In this document: positions 1 to 9,454 of the stretch, piece after piece | How the letters are laid out: the number at the start of each line of letters is the position of its first letter | Position numbering within the stretch: position 1 is the stretch's first letter | Position numbers and translations under genes: made by a program | Assembly (NCBI RefSeq): GCF_013407935.1 | Contig: NZ_JACBZU010000002.1 | Coordinates: 558,001-622,000 of the forward strand | Origin: Allomuricauda sp. ARW1Y1 | Lineage (GTDB): Bacteria; Bacteroidota; Bacteroidia; Flavobacteriales; Flavobacteriaceae | Direction of reading: 5' to 3' | DNA: 64,000 nucleotides | The notes under the pieces: model-generated | Database searches by the model: none | What the model saw: the letters and a program-made list of their open reading frames with translations, nothing else | What the model was told of the DNA's origin: nothing

Positions 1-1141
1 AATCCTTCCAACCTTGGATCTGTTGGATATTTTCGGGATTGGCATCAATGGAAAAACCTCTGGGCGTGAATCCGCCAGAATCACTTTCCAAGGCGAAAAT
101 GTGCCTTTCATTTTTGCTACGTGCCACCTCGGCATATTTGTTTCCGCCTCGAAGTCCGTTTTCCTCGTTCATAAAAAGAACTACACGCAAGGTTCGCTTC
201 GGACGGTACCCAGTCTCTTTTAAAAGTCGAAGCACATCCATACTCTGTACGCATCCTGCACCATCATCGTGGGAACCGTCACCCAAATCCCAGGAATCCA
301 AATGTCCGCCGACCACCATAATTTCATCAGGGTAGGTACTTCCCGTAATCTGCCCGATTACATTGTAGGATTGCACATCTTCCAGTTGCTTACAGTTTTG
401 TTTGAAATAAAACTTGGCGTTAGGATTTAATTTTAAGGTAGTACTCAGCAACTCCGCTCCGTTGGTGCTGATGGCTGCCGCCGGTATTCGTTGATTGACA
501 GGCATATCTCCGTATCCCATAGATCCGGTATGTGGATAATCGTCCAACCGAAGGTTCATGGAACGGACTATGACACCGACCGCGCCGAACTTGGCTGCTT
601 CTGCTGCACCAGAATATCGCTGGTCCACACATCCGGAATAGGAGGCAAAAGTATTTATGAGCGTTGGGTCCATAGGCCGGTTATAAAAGACAATCTTCCC
701 TTCAATTTGGTTGCGTCCCAATTTTTCCAAGTCCTCAATCCCCATTACTTCCACTACATTGGCCTTAAGGCCACCATCTGGGGTGGCTACGGAACCTCCG
801 AGAGCACAAATCGGCACATTGGTCGTTAGTCCAGGTTTGGTTTCAAAGTAGGCAAATTCAGGAATGCCCCTTACCCATTTGGGCACCATTACGGGTTGTA
901 GCCAAACCTTGTCCAGTCCCAACGAGTCCAATTGGGCCTTGGTATAGTCTACCGCCTGTTGAGCCTGTACGGATCCCGAAAGTCGCCCACCAATCTGGTT
1001 GGAGAGGTAATTCAGCCAATCATAGGCCTTCCCATTGGTCAATGCCTCATCGTAGATGGCCTTTATCTGTTTCTCATCCTCCGTTTGGGCTAAAAAGGGG
1101 GTACTGACCATCAAAAAGGCCAAAAGTAGTACGGTTCTCAT
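1..1141 (-). CDS. M28 family metallopeptidase, C-terminus beyond left edge (partial)
   Basis: An open frame runs from ATG at 1141 to the window edge, giving about 380 residues without a stop. It starts with a signal peptide (MRTVLLLAFLMVSTPFLAQ) and has a PA-like insert in the middle. The M28 zinc site is visible: GGHLDSWD (His280, Asp282), HDDGAG (Asp292/293) and MNEENG (Glu326/327). This layout fits secreted carboxypeptidase-Q-like exopeptidases that cut dipeptides or peptides in the periplasm; the substrate is not predictable. The start codon overlaps the stop of the upstream polyphosphate kinase gene as ATGA, so the two are probably translationally coupled. The last part of the catalytic domain is missing only because the window ends. 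Confidence 0.9.
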   Translation of the reverse strand, partial: MRTVLLLAFLMVSTPFLAQTEDEKQIKAIYDEALTNGKAYDWLNYLSNQIGGRLSGSVQAQQAVDYTKAQLDSLGLDKVWLQPVMVPKWVRGIPEFAYFETKPGLTTNVPICALGGSVATPDGGLKANVVEVMGIEDLEKLGRNQIEGKIVFYNRPMDPTLINTFASYSGCVDQRYSGAAEAAKFGAVGVIVRSMNLRLDDYPHTGSMGYGDMPVNQRIPAAAISTNGAELLSTTLKLNPNAKFYFKQNCKQLEDVQSYNVIGQITGSTYPDEIMVVGGHLDSWDLGDGSHDDGAGCVQSMDVLRLLKETGYRPKRTLRVVLFMNEENGLRGGNKYAEVARSKNERHIFALESDSGGFTPRGFSIDANPENIQQIQGWKD

Positions 1142-2022
1142 GTGGTTTCTTTTTCCAATTCCTGTTTAAAGATTTCTAAATTAGCCTTTATTTCATCGTC
1201 CAACTCAGGTTCCTCGATATCTTTGTACTTTTTTAACGCTTCCATAAGAATGGATGCCACAATCACTCTCGCCGCCTTTTTGTTATCAGCTGGAATCACA
1301 AACCAAGGAGCGTGTTCCTTGGAAGTCTTACCCAATGCTTCCTCATAGCAAGCCACATAGTTGTCCCAGAGTTTGCGTTCTTCCAAATCCCCGGGTGAAA
1401 ACTTCCAGTTTTTCTGCTTTAAACGGATGCGTCGCAACAACCGATGGCGTTGCTCTTCTTTGGACAGATGTAGAAAAAACTTGAATATAATGGTCCCGTT
1501 CTCCGAAATATGCTTTTCGAAGGCATTGATCTGCTCATAGCGCCTTTCCCAAAAAGCTTCGTCTATATCTTCCACCGAATCAATTTTTGGAATGTTTTCG
1601 GCCAAAATATATTCTGGGTGGACTTTGGTCACTAGCACATTTTCATAATGGGTCCGGTTGAACACAGAAAACTTGCCTCTTTCTGGTAAGGCGATGTAGT
1701 GTCGCCAAAGGTAATCGTGTTTCTTTTCTTTGGTGGATGGCACTTTGAAGCTGTGTACCACCACTCCCCTCACATTGAAATCCTTGAATACTTCCCGAAT
1801 CAAACTGTCCTTCCCTGCCGTATCCATTCCCTGCAGGCAGACCAAAACCCCATATTTTCCATGGGCGTAAAGCGTATCCTGAAAATCGCCGAGGTCCTTT
1901 CTAATATCCTTTAATTGGTCTTTGAGCTCATCCTTGGAGGCACCAAAATCCTGATAGGTAGCTATTTCGGACAAACGGACATCTCCTTTGACCCGATACT
2001 TTTCTGTGTCGATTTCTTTCAT
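1138..2022 (-). CDS. ppk2: Polyphosphate kinase 2 family protein
   Basis: 294 residues, cytoplasmic, full length for a single-domain PPK2. Such enzymes move phosphate between polyphosphate and nucleotides (AMP, ADP or GDP depending on class). Seen: the Walker A-like GMDTAGKDS at residues 65-73, the FNRTHYENVLVTKVHPE block at 121-137 (Walker B and lid region), and arginine-rich HRLLRRIRLKQKNWKFSP, all PPK2 hallmarks. The sequence cannot separate ADP-forming from AMP-phosphorylating activity with certainty. The gene overlaps the M28 peptidase start by 4 nt. No polyphosphate kinase 1 is nearby. Confidence 0.92.
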   Translation of the reverse strand: MKEIDTEKYRVKGDVRLSEIATYQDFGASKDELKDQLKDIRKDLGDFQDTLYAHGKYGVLVCLQGMDTAGKDSLIREVFKDFNVRGVVVHSFKVPSTKEKKHDYLWRHYIALPERGKFSVFNRTHYENVLVTKVHPEYILAENIPKIDSVEDIDEAFWERRYEQINAFEKHISENGTIIFKFFLHLSKEEQRHRLLRRIRLKQKNWKFSPGDLEERKLWDNYVACYEEALGKTSKEHAPWFVIPADNKKAARVIVASILMEALKKYKDIEEPELDDEIKANLEIFKQELEKETT

Positions 2023-2202
2023 AGGACTGAATATACTTCTTTTTGATTATTCCTTCAAGCCCTTTGAAAAAGTGCAGTTCATCGATGGTTTGACCACTTA
2101 TACCTCAAGATCGGGATTTAATCGATCTATTTGTCCGCCCAACGGATGAAAATGTAACTTTATGAAAATCAATGACGCCACGTCCCAAATCTGTATAGCG
2201 TT

Positions 2203-2904
2203 ATGAAAACCTCAAAGAGTATCCTACTTGTGGGGCTCGCCATGGGCCTCTTTATTATGACATCCTTTTCCAAGCCGGCCAATGCCTGCCAATATGCTAG
2301 TTCCAACTTGGAATATATCAAAAGCAAAATTCAGGAAGCCATCATGGCAGATGCCTTGCAAATGGCAAAGTACCATGCCTACAAAGCACTCAACGGTATT
2401 GAAAAGACCAGGGAAAACTTTCTGGATTGCGGTTGCGAAGGCGCTCTGGAGAGTTTGGAAAACACCCTGACCCACTTAAAGTCGGCAACCAAATCCAGCG
2501 ACTTGAAAAAATCGAAATCCGCTTTGCACAAGGCTTTGGAAACGGCGACTATCGGTGGCAACGTGCTTAATGCCTTTGCACAGGAGACCTCTAGCGAATA
2601 TGGCAGCAACGTTTTGGTGCTGAACACTAAAAGTGCAATTGATTTTCAAGATGGGATGTTTTTGACCCAAGGTTCCGCCGTAAAAAAACAGGTGCATCAG
2701 TGTTTACTGGGATTTGAATCCTCCTTGGAGAAAGTGGTGACCGAAGTGGATTGCGCGGATGCGCACCGATTTATCACCAATATTTATGAAGAATCCCGAC
2801 TGATTTTATTGAACACCGAGTTATCACAGCATAAAAAGGAATACCACCAAAGAGTGAAGACCTTGACACAAGAGGCCCTGCAACAATTGGGCGATTGCAA
2901 CTGA
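2203..2904 (+). CDS. Exported alpha-helical protein of unknown function
   Basis: 233 residues. Residues 1-29 form a signal peptide (hydrophobic LLVGLAMGLFIMTSF, then a small-residue cleavage region ending near NAC). The mature part is predicted helical and rich in Lys, Glu, Ala and Leu, and has several cysteines including CGC around residue 78 and a C-terminal Cys, so disulfides in the periplasm are plausible. I do not recognise the family. It is convergent with the response regulator: its stop codon ends at 2904 and the neighbour's stop begins at 2905. Confidence 0.75.
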   Translation: MKTSKSILLVGLAMGLFIMTSFSKPANACQYASSNLEYIKSKIQEAIMADALQMAKYHAYKALNGIEKTRENFLDCGCEGALESLENTLTHLKSATKSSDLKKSKSALHKALETATIGGNVLNAFAQETSSEYGSNVLVLNTKSAIDFQDGMFLTQGSAVKKQVHQCLLGFESSLEKVVTEVDCADAHRFITNIYEESRLILLNTELSQHKKEYHQRVKTLTQEALQQLGDCN

Positions 2905-4068
2905 TTACTTACTGGCGAAGAGTTTTACATCTTCCTCGGATACCTCCTTACCACCTAGAATGATCAAGCGCTCGACCACGTTTCGCAATTCCCGAACGTT
3001 ACCTGTCCAGTCATAACTTTTGAGGAGATCAATGGCCTTTTTGGAAAAGCTCTTTTGGGCCGTTCCCTGTTCGGAAGCGATTTTTTTGGAAAAATGTTCT
3101 ATCAATAACGGAATATCGTCCCTCCTATCGTTCAATGAGGGAACCTTGATCAAAATAACCGCTAAACGGTGATAGAGGTCCTCCCGGAATTTTCCGTCCT
3201 CAATTTCTTTCTTTAAATCTTTATTTGTGGCTGCAAGTACGCGAACATCCACTTTGATGTCCTTATCGGAACCGACCCTGCTGATTTTATTCTCCTGCAA
3301 TGCCCGAAGCACCTTGGCCTGCGCAGAAAGACTCATATCTCCAATTTCATCTAGAAAAATGGTTCCCTTATTGGCTGCTTCAAACTTTCCAGCCCTATCT
3401 TTTACTGCCGAAGTAAACGCACCCTTTACATGGCCAAACAATTCACTTTCTATCAACTCGGATGGGATGGCGGCACAATTGACCTCAACAAACGGGGAAG
3501 AGGAACGTGGGCTTTTTTGGTGTACCCAGTGGGCCACCAGTTCCTTTCCGGTGCCGTTGGAACCAGTGATGAGCACCCTTGCATCCGTTGGAGCCACTTT
3601 TTCTATCATTTCTTTAATGGCTTCGATTTCCTTGCTCTCGCCGATCATCTCGTAATTTTTGGAGACTTTTTTCTTGAGCACCTTGTTCTCCACGGCAAGT
3701 TCTTTTCGTTCGAGTGCATTGCGAACTGTGGTAAGCAACCGGTTCAAATCCGGTGGCTTGGAAATATAGTCATACGCCCCCAACCTCATGGTATTTACCG
3801 CTGTATCCAAATCACCGTGACCAGAAATCATGATAAAAGGAATCTCGGGCTTTATCTTTTTGGCGGCTTCTAGCACTTCCACACCGTCCATTTTTGGCAT
3901 TTTGATATCGCACAGCACTAGGTCAAAATCTTCCTTTTTGATAACTTCCATACCGGCCAGGCCATCCTCTGCCTCTACCACATTGTAGCTATCGTTTTCT
4001 TCGGCCAATATTTTGACCAATACCCTTCTAATTGCCGATTCGTCCTCTATTACCAGTATTTTTGACAT
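2905..4068 (-). CDS. Sigma-54-activating response regulator without a DNA-binding domain
   Basis: 387 residues. A receiver domain (1-115; phospho-acceptor Asp54, acidic Asp9, Lys104) is followed by an AAA+ sigma-54 activator domain: Walker A GSNGTGKE (169-176), sigma-54 contact loop GAFTSA (216-221; the usual form is GAFTGA), Walker B GTIFLDE, and the arginine-finger/sensor region ending at WTGNVRELRNVVERL. The chain stops about 25 residues later, so the Fis-type helix-turn-helix that normally ends NtrC-type proteins is absent. It may act from solution, or with another DNA-bound partner. It is the last gene of a five-gene minus-strand run, 10 nt after the outer-membrane protein gene. No histidine kinase is adjacent. 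Confidence 0.9.
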   Translation of the reverse strand: MSKILVIEDESAIRRVLVKILAEENDSYNVVEAEDGLAGMEVIKKEDFDLVLCDIKMPKMDGVEVLEAAKKIKPEIPFIMISGHGDLDTAVNTMRLGAYDYISKPPDLNRLLTTVRNALERKELAVENKVLKKKVSKNYEMIGESKEIEAIKEMIEKVAPTDARVLITGSNGTGKELVAHWVHQKSPRSSSPFVEVNCAAIPSELIESELFGHVKGAFTSAVKDRAGKFEAANKGTIFLDEIGDMSLSAQAKVLRALQENKISRVGSDKDIKVDVRVLAATNKDLKKEIEDGKFREDLYHRLAVILIKVPSLNDRRDDIPLLIEHFSKKIASEQGTAQKSFSKKAIDLLKSYDWTGNVRELRNVVERLIILGGKEVSEEDVKLFASK

Positions 4069-4078
4069 ATGCTGCTAT

Positions 4079-4936
4079 TTAAAATAATCCGATTTTGAAG
4101 CCTGTTCTAATATAAAAATTCCAATCGTTATTGAATAAAAACACCTCGCCGCGATCTTTGTCCCTCAATTTGCCTTCTTGGTAGACACTGCTTCCGGCAA
4201 TCGCAAAAAAGGACATGCTCTTGGACAGGTTATATTGATACCCCAAACTGCCCACCAAGGTATTGAAGGAAATTCGGGAAGCTGCCAATCCGTTATCCAA
4301 AATAATATCGTTTTGAAGGTTCAAAAAGTAACCATCCAAGAACAGTGCCAACTCCAAACTGTGCTTTTCGTTGAAATGATATTTTAGATTGGATTTTGGA
4401 ACGCCCATAACAAAAGACCAATCTGGATGGAACTTTCTATAATAATGAATCAGTGGCAGCGGCACAGGAATCCCCGTGGTACTGTTATACGTAAGCCCCA
4501 AAACTATCCTGAAAGGCTTATCGGCCTTTGGTTTTTCCTTCCAAAAAGCTGCGGAGGCGTTCATAAAAAAATCGTCCTGAGATACTCCATCCAATAAATT
4601 GGAGGCTATCCTTGGGGTTAAAATGGCCACTACATTCCAATTCTCGTTCCATTTTTTGACCATTCCCAAGTTAAAGTCGATCACATGGAACCTGATCATC
4701 TCTTTTTTATCAAACGGCAAGTCCGCGGAATATCCCATATCAAAACGGTTGTATTCGGCGCCAGTTACGAGGTAATCCTTGTTATCGTTCAATTGAATGG
4801 GAAAATTGAGCAATGCTTTATAGCGTTGTGTCTTTACACCGCTATCGTTTTCCGGGATATTGAGGTATTCCACTCGAAAAATATCCGTACTCTGAGCACT
4901 TAATACAGAACTGCAAAGCATTACAACGAAAGCCAA
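4079..4936 (-). CDS. Outer-membrane beta-barrel protein (DUF6268-like)
   Basis: 285 residues from the TTG at 4936. A hydrophobic segment ending LSAQ is followed by alternating amphipathic strands and a terminal aromatic strand (IRTGFKIGLF), typical of a porin-like barrel. The start is uncertain. No ATG exists between the upstream stop (4982) and this TTG, although the frame stays open and encodes a positively charged n-region (KTSAHHNTLWKS) that would complete a normal signal peptide. The only other candidate start is ATA at 4975. Gene order suggests co-expression with the MscS channel and the ABC exporter. Function unknown; the DUF assignment is from memory. Confidence 0.75.
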   Translation of the reverse strand: MAFVVMLCSSVLSAQSTDIFRVEYLNIPENDSGVKTQRYKALLNFPIQLNDNKDYLVTGAEYNRFDMGYSADLPFDKKEMIRFHVIDFNLGMVKKWNENWNVVAILTPRIASNLLDGVSQDDFFMNASAAFWKEKPKADKPFRIVLGLTYNSTTGIPVPLPLIHYYRKFHPDWSFVMGVPKSNLKYHFNEKHSLELALFLDGYFLNLQNDIILDNGLAASRISFNTLVGSLGYQYNLSKSMSFFAIAGSSVYQEGKLRDKDRGEVFLFNNDWNFYIRTGFKIGLF

Positions 4937-4981
4937 TGACTTCCAGAGTGTATTATGGTGGGCTGAGGTTTTTATCGCTTT

Positions 4982-5869
4982 CTATTGTTTTGGCTGAAAA
5001 ATATGTACGTCGCGCTGCGGGAACGGTATAGTAACGTTGTTCTCCTTGAATTTGGTATTTATTTTATAGCGCATTTCACTTTTTATCCTAGGATCTCGAA
5101 AGGTGTCGTTGGTAAAGAAGTATATGGAAAAAATCAGTGCGGAATCTCCAAAGTCCTCAAAAAGTACAAAAGGCTTTGGGTTTTTGAGCACTTGCTTTTG
5201 GGTCGATGCCACCTCTTCCAAAATTTTGGTCACTAAATCCACGTCACTGCCATACGCGACCCCAACACTCACTCTTTCCCTGGTGGTCCTGTGATTTTGG
5301 GTATAGTTATAAACAATATCGCTGATAAACTTATGATTGGGCAGGATCAACACCTTATCATCCCTTGTGATGGCTCTTGTGGTCCTGAGCTTTATCTCGA
5401 ACACCTTACCTACTTTGCCATCCACTTCGACCACATCGCCGACTTGAAGGGATTTGTCAATAATGATAAAAATTCCGCCCAAGACATCCTTGAAAAGTTC
5501 TTGCAGGGCGAGACCCAAACCAACAAAAAGGGCCGCGGAGGCAGTAATCACCAAAGTAATATCAACACCCGCCGCACTTAAGGTTACAAGTACAGCAATG
5601 ATATAGATGACATAATTGATAAACTTGAATACGCTGGTAAACTTTTGTTTATCCTCCTGCTGCATTTTACGGGTAAAGATGTACCGCAGCCATTTTAGGA
5701 GAAATTTTACCACCACAATAGTGACTGTTAAGAGCAATAGAAGTCCAATGGTAAGGTCTATGGCCTTTTCCCCTTCGCCAATATGAAATCCAAGGTCCAA
5801 AAAGTTTTTAATGGACCCCCAAACATCTTCCTTGATTATTTCCTTTATGTCTTCCGTTCCGTCTTGCAT
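4982..5869 (-). CDS. MscS-family mechanosensitive ion channel
   Basis: 295 residues. A short soluble N-terminus is followed by three membrane helices (about 30-130) with the Gly/Ala-rich pore helix ALFVGLGLALQELFKDVLGG. Then come the beta domain (GDVVEVDGKVGKVFEIKLRTT) and the C-terminal alpha/beta domain ending FPQRDVHI. These are MscS hallmarks; the protein should open under membrane tension and release solutes during hypo-osmotic shock. The gene begins 4 nt after the ABC permease stop, so it is part of the same transcript. Confidence 0.93.
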   Translation of the reverse strand: MQDGTEDIKEIIKEDVWGSIKNFLDLGFHIGEGEKAIDLTIGLLLLLTVTIVVVKFLLKWLRYIFTRKMQQEDKQKFTSVFKFINYVIYIIAVLVTLSAAGVDITLVITASAALFVGLGLALQELFKDVLGGIFIIIDKSLQVGDVVEVDGKVGKVFEIKLRTTRAITRDDKVLILPNHKFISDIVYNYTQNHRTTRERVSVGVAYGSDVDLVTKILEEVASTQKQVLKNPKPFVLFEDFGDSALIFSIYFFTNDTFRDPRIKSEMRYKINTKFKENNVTIPFPQRDVHIFQPKQ

Positions 5870-5873
5870 ACTC

Positions 5874-7217
5874 CTATTTATATCTCAACCATTTAAACAA
5901 TTCCTTGTATGTAGGCTTCTTACCGTACATCAAGATACCCGTTCTATAAATCTTTGCCGCTAACGACACTATTCCTAAAAAAGTCACAATCAATAGTGAA
6001 ATGGACACTATAAACTGCCATAAGGGTACGCCTCCTTCCCCTATACCTCCGGGCAAACGCATCAGCATTACAATGGGCGAGGTCAACGGGAATAATGAAA
6101 ACCCTACTGCAATGGGCCCATGCGGATTGCTGAACACGGAAAAGAATCCAACATAAATAGCCAACATTAAAGGTAATATAATGGGGAAAATAAATTGCTG
6201 CGTATCGGTCTCATTGTCCACAGCCGCACCAATGGCCGCATAAATGGAACTATAGATCAAATAACCAAGTACAAAGTAGATAAAGAACGAAATAATGAGC
6301 AATCCCCACGGGATGCCATAAATTTCCTTGGCATATAAAAGCATTTTTCCGTCCATACCTCCCACTTCGGACATGCCTCCCATAGCGTTGGGGGGCATAG
6401 CATTGTTCTCCGATAAGGCACTTAGGTCTATCCCAAAAATCAATACGGCAACAAACAGCAAAGCTGATGCAGATACAATCCAAATGGAAAATTGGGTCAC
6501 TCCAGCCAAGGAATTACCGATAATTTTTCCCAGCATCAACTGAAATGGTTTTACGGATGATATGATCACTTCAATGATTCGGCTGGTCTTTTCCTCGATC
6601 ACACTCCGCATCACAAAACCGCCGTAAATAATGATGAACATCATAATGGCATAGCCAAAGCTGCCGCCAATAATGGCTTTAATTTCATTGACCCCTCGAA
6701 TGCTACGCTCCCCATCAAAAGTGGAAAGATTGATTTCAAATGGCTTTTCAACACTCGAAAACTGTTCGGGTGTTACTCCCAATTTTTGTAAACGCTCCTG
6801 TCGCAAACGGTTTTGAAAAACGTTCTCCAATTCCTTGGTGACCGAAGTATTAGGGTTGTCCTTGGTGAAAAGAAAGGCCGACCTGGCAACTTCCTCAACG
6901 GTTGCCCCTTCAGGAATGTGCAGCAAACCATAATACTCCAAAGCATTTGTAGAGTCCTTGGCCTGTTCTACCGTCAAGTCATTGAATTGCAAGAAAGATA
7001 TATTCTTGGATGGCTTAAACGCATCTCGATAAAAAGTGCTTTCGTTCAAAATGGTGATTACGCGTGTTTCATCATCATTGATCTTGGTCAAAAAAGCGAT
7101 AAGCACAATCATTCCCACAATAAGAATCGGGCTCAAAATCGTCATCACGATAAAGGAACGATTCCGCACTTTGGCCAAATATTCGCGTTTTATGATCAGC
7201 CCAAGCTTACTTGCCAT
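5874..7217 (-). CDS. ABC-2 type transporter permease (NatB-like)
   Basis: 447 residues. One N-terminal membrane helix (about 22-44), a large exported loop (about 45-175), then five to six helices, the organisation of ABC-2 permeases such as NatB and DUF3526-type exporters. FVMRSVIEEKTSRIIEVIIS before the second helix cluster is the cytoplasmic coupling segment conserved in this family. It pairs with the ATPase encoded just upstream, overlapping it by 11 nt. The substrate is unknown; Na+ export or membrane-stress roles are known for NatAB but cannot be shown here. Confidence 0.92.
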   Translation of the reverse strand: MASKLGLIIKREYLAKVRNRSFIVMTILSPILIVGMIVLIAFLTKINDDETRVITILNESTFYRDAFKPSKNISFLQFNDLTVEQAKDSTNALEYYGLLHIPEGATVEEVARSAFLFTKDNPNTSVTKELENVFQNRLRQERLQKLGVTPEQFSSVEKPFEINLSTFDGERSIRGVNEIKAIIGGSFGYAIMMFIIIYGGFVMRSVIEEKTSRIIEVIISSVKPFQLMLGKIIGNSLAGVTQFSIWIVSASALLFVAVLIFGIDLSALSENNAMPPNAMGGMSEVGGMDGKMLLYAKEIYGIPWGLLIISFFIYFVLGYLIYSSIYAAIGAAVDNETDTQQFIFPIILPLMLAIYVGFFSVFSNPHGPIAVGFSLFPLTSPIVMLMRLPGGIGEGGVPLWQFIVSISLLIVTFLGIVSLAAKIYRTGILMYGKKPTYKELFKWLRYK

Positions 7218-8145
7218 TGTCCTTGCTATTTACGGTTTGAATAAAAATATCGTTGGCCGAAGGTATGGTTTCCTCGAACCTATTGATGTTTGACACTTTT
7301 GAAAGTGCTGCCAGAATCTCCCCGGTATGGTCCGAAGGCAATTGTACCTTGAAGTTCAATTGATGCTCCATAGGGTCGATTTCCGAGGAAAGAATATTGA
7401 ATTTCTCTTCCAAAGACTTTAGAAAGGCATCGGCATCCTTTTCTATATGCACGCCTACATTGAAAATATTGTTTTTATAGGCTCTTTTGATATCGGATAG
7501 CTTGCCGTCCAGAATTTTTTCCGATTTGTGAATCAGCGCGATGTACTCGCAAAGCTCCTCCACGGATTCCATGCGATGGGTAGAAAAAATAATGGAAGTA
7601 CCATTTTCCTTCAACCGTAATATTTCATCCTTTATGATATTGGCATTGATGGGATCAAAACCACTAAAAGGTTCATCAAAAATCAGCAATTTGGGCTCGT
7701 GCAATACAGTGACGATAAACTGAATCTTTTGGGCCATCCCTTTGGAGAGTTCCTGAATCTTCTTGTCCCACCAGTCGCCAATATTCAGACGGTCGAACCA
7801 ATGAGCCAATCGCACTTTGGCCTCTGCCTTGGTCAATCCTTTCAATTGTGCCAAGTAGAGTGCCTGTTCGCCTACCTTCATGCTCTTGTACAACCCGCGC
7901 TCCTCGGGCAAATAGCCAATGGACGCAATATGCTTCGGGGCCAAGGGCTCGCCATTGAGCCAAAGTTCGCCAGTATCTTGGTAAGTGATTTGATTGATGA
8001 TTCGGATAAATGAGGTTTTGCCGGCTCCATTCGGACCTAAAAGTCCATAAATACAATTCTTGGGAATTTGAAGCGAAATGTTGCTCAACGCTGTGTAGTC
8101 ACCATACGTTTTGGTCACATTTTTGGCAACAAGGATATGATCCAT
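7207..8145 (-). CDS. ABC transporter ATP-binding protein (NatA-like)
   Basis: 312 residues from ATG at 8145 (MDHILVAKN). An in-frame ATG at 8181 adds 12 residues outside the conserved fold, so the later start is preferred. Walker A GPNGAGKTS, signature ELSKGMAQKIQ and Walker B LLIFDEPFSGFDP are all present, followed by a C-terminal DUF4162-like extension of about 90 residues usual in NatA-type subunits. It provides the ATPase for the permease whose gene overlaps its 3' end, and is probably the first gene of the operon that runs down to the response regulator at 2905. Confidence 0.93.
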   Translation of the reverse strand: MDHILVAKNVTKTYGDYTALSNISLQIPKNCIYGLLGPNGAGKTSFIRIINQITYQDTGELWLNGEPLAPKHIASIGYLPEERGLYKSMKVGEQALYLAQLKGLTKAEAKVRLAHWFDRLNIGDWWDKKIQELSKGMAQKIQFIVTVLHEPKLLIFDEPFSGFDPINANIIKDEILRLKENGTSIIFSTHRMESVEELCEYIALIHKSEKILDGKLSDIKRAYKNNIFNVGVHIEKDADAFLKSLEEKFNILSSEIDPMEHQLNFKVQLPSDHTGEILAALSKVSNINRFEETIPSANDIFIQTVNSKDNGK

Positions 8146-8200
8146 GTAAACAATTTTTTCAAAGATATGCATTTGCGGCATACCTACATTTTCCCTAAAA

Positions 8201-8240
8201 ACAAAAACCCACCCTTAAAAGAATCAAGGATGGGAAAAAA
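8201..8240 (-). terminator. Rho-independent terminator of grpE-dnaJ
   Basis: On the minus strand CCCATCCTT (8234-8226) pairs with AAGGGTGGG (8216-8208), with one mismatch, followed by TTTTTGTTTTT. It lies about 90 nt after the dnaJ stop. Confidence 0.75.
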
Positions 8241-8326
8241 ATTGCTATGAAAAAGAAAATTAGATATCGGTCACCCAACATCAGTTTCAAATATACGTTT
8301 TTTATTTAAACAGACAGTTCTAAATT

Positions 8327-9448
8327 TTAAGAGAACATATCTTTTACCTTTTCAAAAAAGGATTTATCCGATTTTTCGGGCCTTGGAGCGAAGTTTTCAT
8401 CGTCTTGCATGCGCTCAAAAAATTCCTTCTGTTCCTTGTTCACCGTTTTTGGGGTCCACACATTTACGTGGACCAATAAATCCCCCGCACCATAACCATT
8501 AAGGCTATTGATACCTTTTCCACGTAGTCTCAAAATTTTTCCGGATTGAAGTCCCGGCTCCAATTTGATCCGTACTTTGCCGCCGATAGCATCAATTTCC
8601 TTTGAACTGCCCAACACGGCTTCGGGGATACTGATGTACAAATCGTAATGCAGGTTGTCTCCCTCACGTTTTAGGGTTTCGTGCTCCACCGTTTCAATGG
8701 CTACAAGCAAGTCACCAGCGATGCCATTGCCTGGTGCATCGTTTCCTTTTCCGGTAACTTTGAGCTGCATCCCGTCTTCCACTCCGGCCGGTATTTTAAT
8801 GGATACGGTCTCTTCCTCTACCTTAAGGCCTTGCGCATCGGCACCTGCAGGTCTACTATCAATGGACTGGCCTGCCCCACCACAAGTGGTACAGGTGGTA
8901 GCCGTTTGCATTCGGCCCAAAATGGTGTTGGTGATTTTCGTGATTTGTCCAGTACCATTACAGGTGGGACAGGTTTTGTAGGTAACCCCATCCGCTTGTC
9001 TTTTACGACGCACCTTCACCTTTTTCTCCACGCCATTGGCCACTTCTTCCAGTGTCAATTTAACGCGGATGCGAAGGTTGCTGCCCTTGGCCCTGCGCTG
9101 TCCGCCACCAAAGCCGCCAAATCCGCTGAATCCGCCACCGCCTCCAAAGGCACCGCCAAAGATGTCGCCAAATTGGCTAAAGATGTCGTCCATGTTCATG
9201 CCGCCACCGCCAAATCCGCCGCTTCCATCGAATGCGGCATGACCAAACTGGTCGTATTTTGCCCTTTTGTCAGGGTTGCCCAAAACTTCGTAAGCCTCGG
9301 CAGATTTTTTGAACATTTCCTCCGCCTTGGCATCTCCTGGATTTTTATCCGGGTGGAATTCAATTGCCTTTTTTCGGTAGGCCTTTTTGATTTCTGCGGC
9401 CGAAGCTCCTTTGGAAACTCCTAATATGTCGTAATAATCCTCCTTCAT
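8327..9448 (-). CDS. dnaJ: Chaperone protein DnaJ
   Basis: 373 residues. J domain with HPD at 32-34, a Gly/Phe-rich linker (about 75-115), a zinc-binding region, and two beta-barrel client-binding domains ([20 protein letters not shown] repeated). It stimulates DnaK ATPase and delivers unfolded proteins. Only two CxxCxGxG motifs are present (CPTCNGTG and CTTCGGAG) where the classical type I protein has four, so one zinc centre is probably lost. It follows grpE by 6 nt; dnaK is not in the window. Confidence 0.96.
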   Translation of the reverse strand: MKEDYYDILGVSKGASAAEIKKAYRKKAIEFHPDKNPGDAKAEEMFKKSAEAYEVLGNPDKRAKYDQFGHAAFDGSGGFGGGGMNMDDIFSQFGDIFGGAFGGGGGFSGFGGFGGGQRRAKGSNLRIRVKLTLEEVANGVEKKVKVRRKRQADGVTYKTCPTCNGTGQITKITNTILGRMQTATTCTTCGGAGQSIDSRPAGADAQGLKVEEETVSIKIPAGVEDGMQLKVTGKGNDAPGNGIAGDLLVAIETVEHETLKREGDNLHYDLYISIPEAVLGSSKEIDAIGGKVRIKLEPGLQSGKILRLRGKGINSLNGYGAGDLLVHVNVWTPKTVNKEQKEFFERMQDDENFAPRPEKSDKSFFEKVKDMFS

Positions 9449-9454
9449 AAAACT

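Noticed and set aside
8681..9424. A 247-codon open frame on the plus strand opposite dnaJ
   Set aside because: Cys/His/Ser-rich composition of an antisense reading; the minus strand encodes an unambiguous DnaJ.
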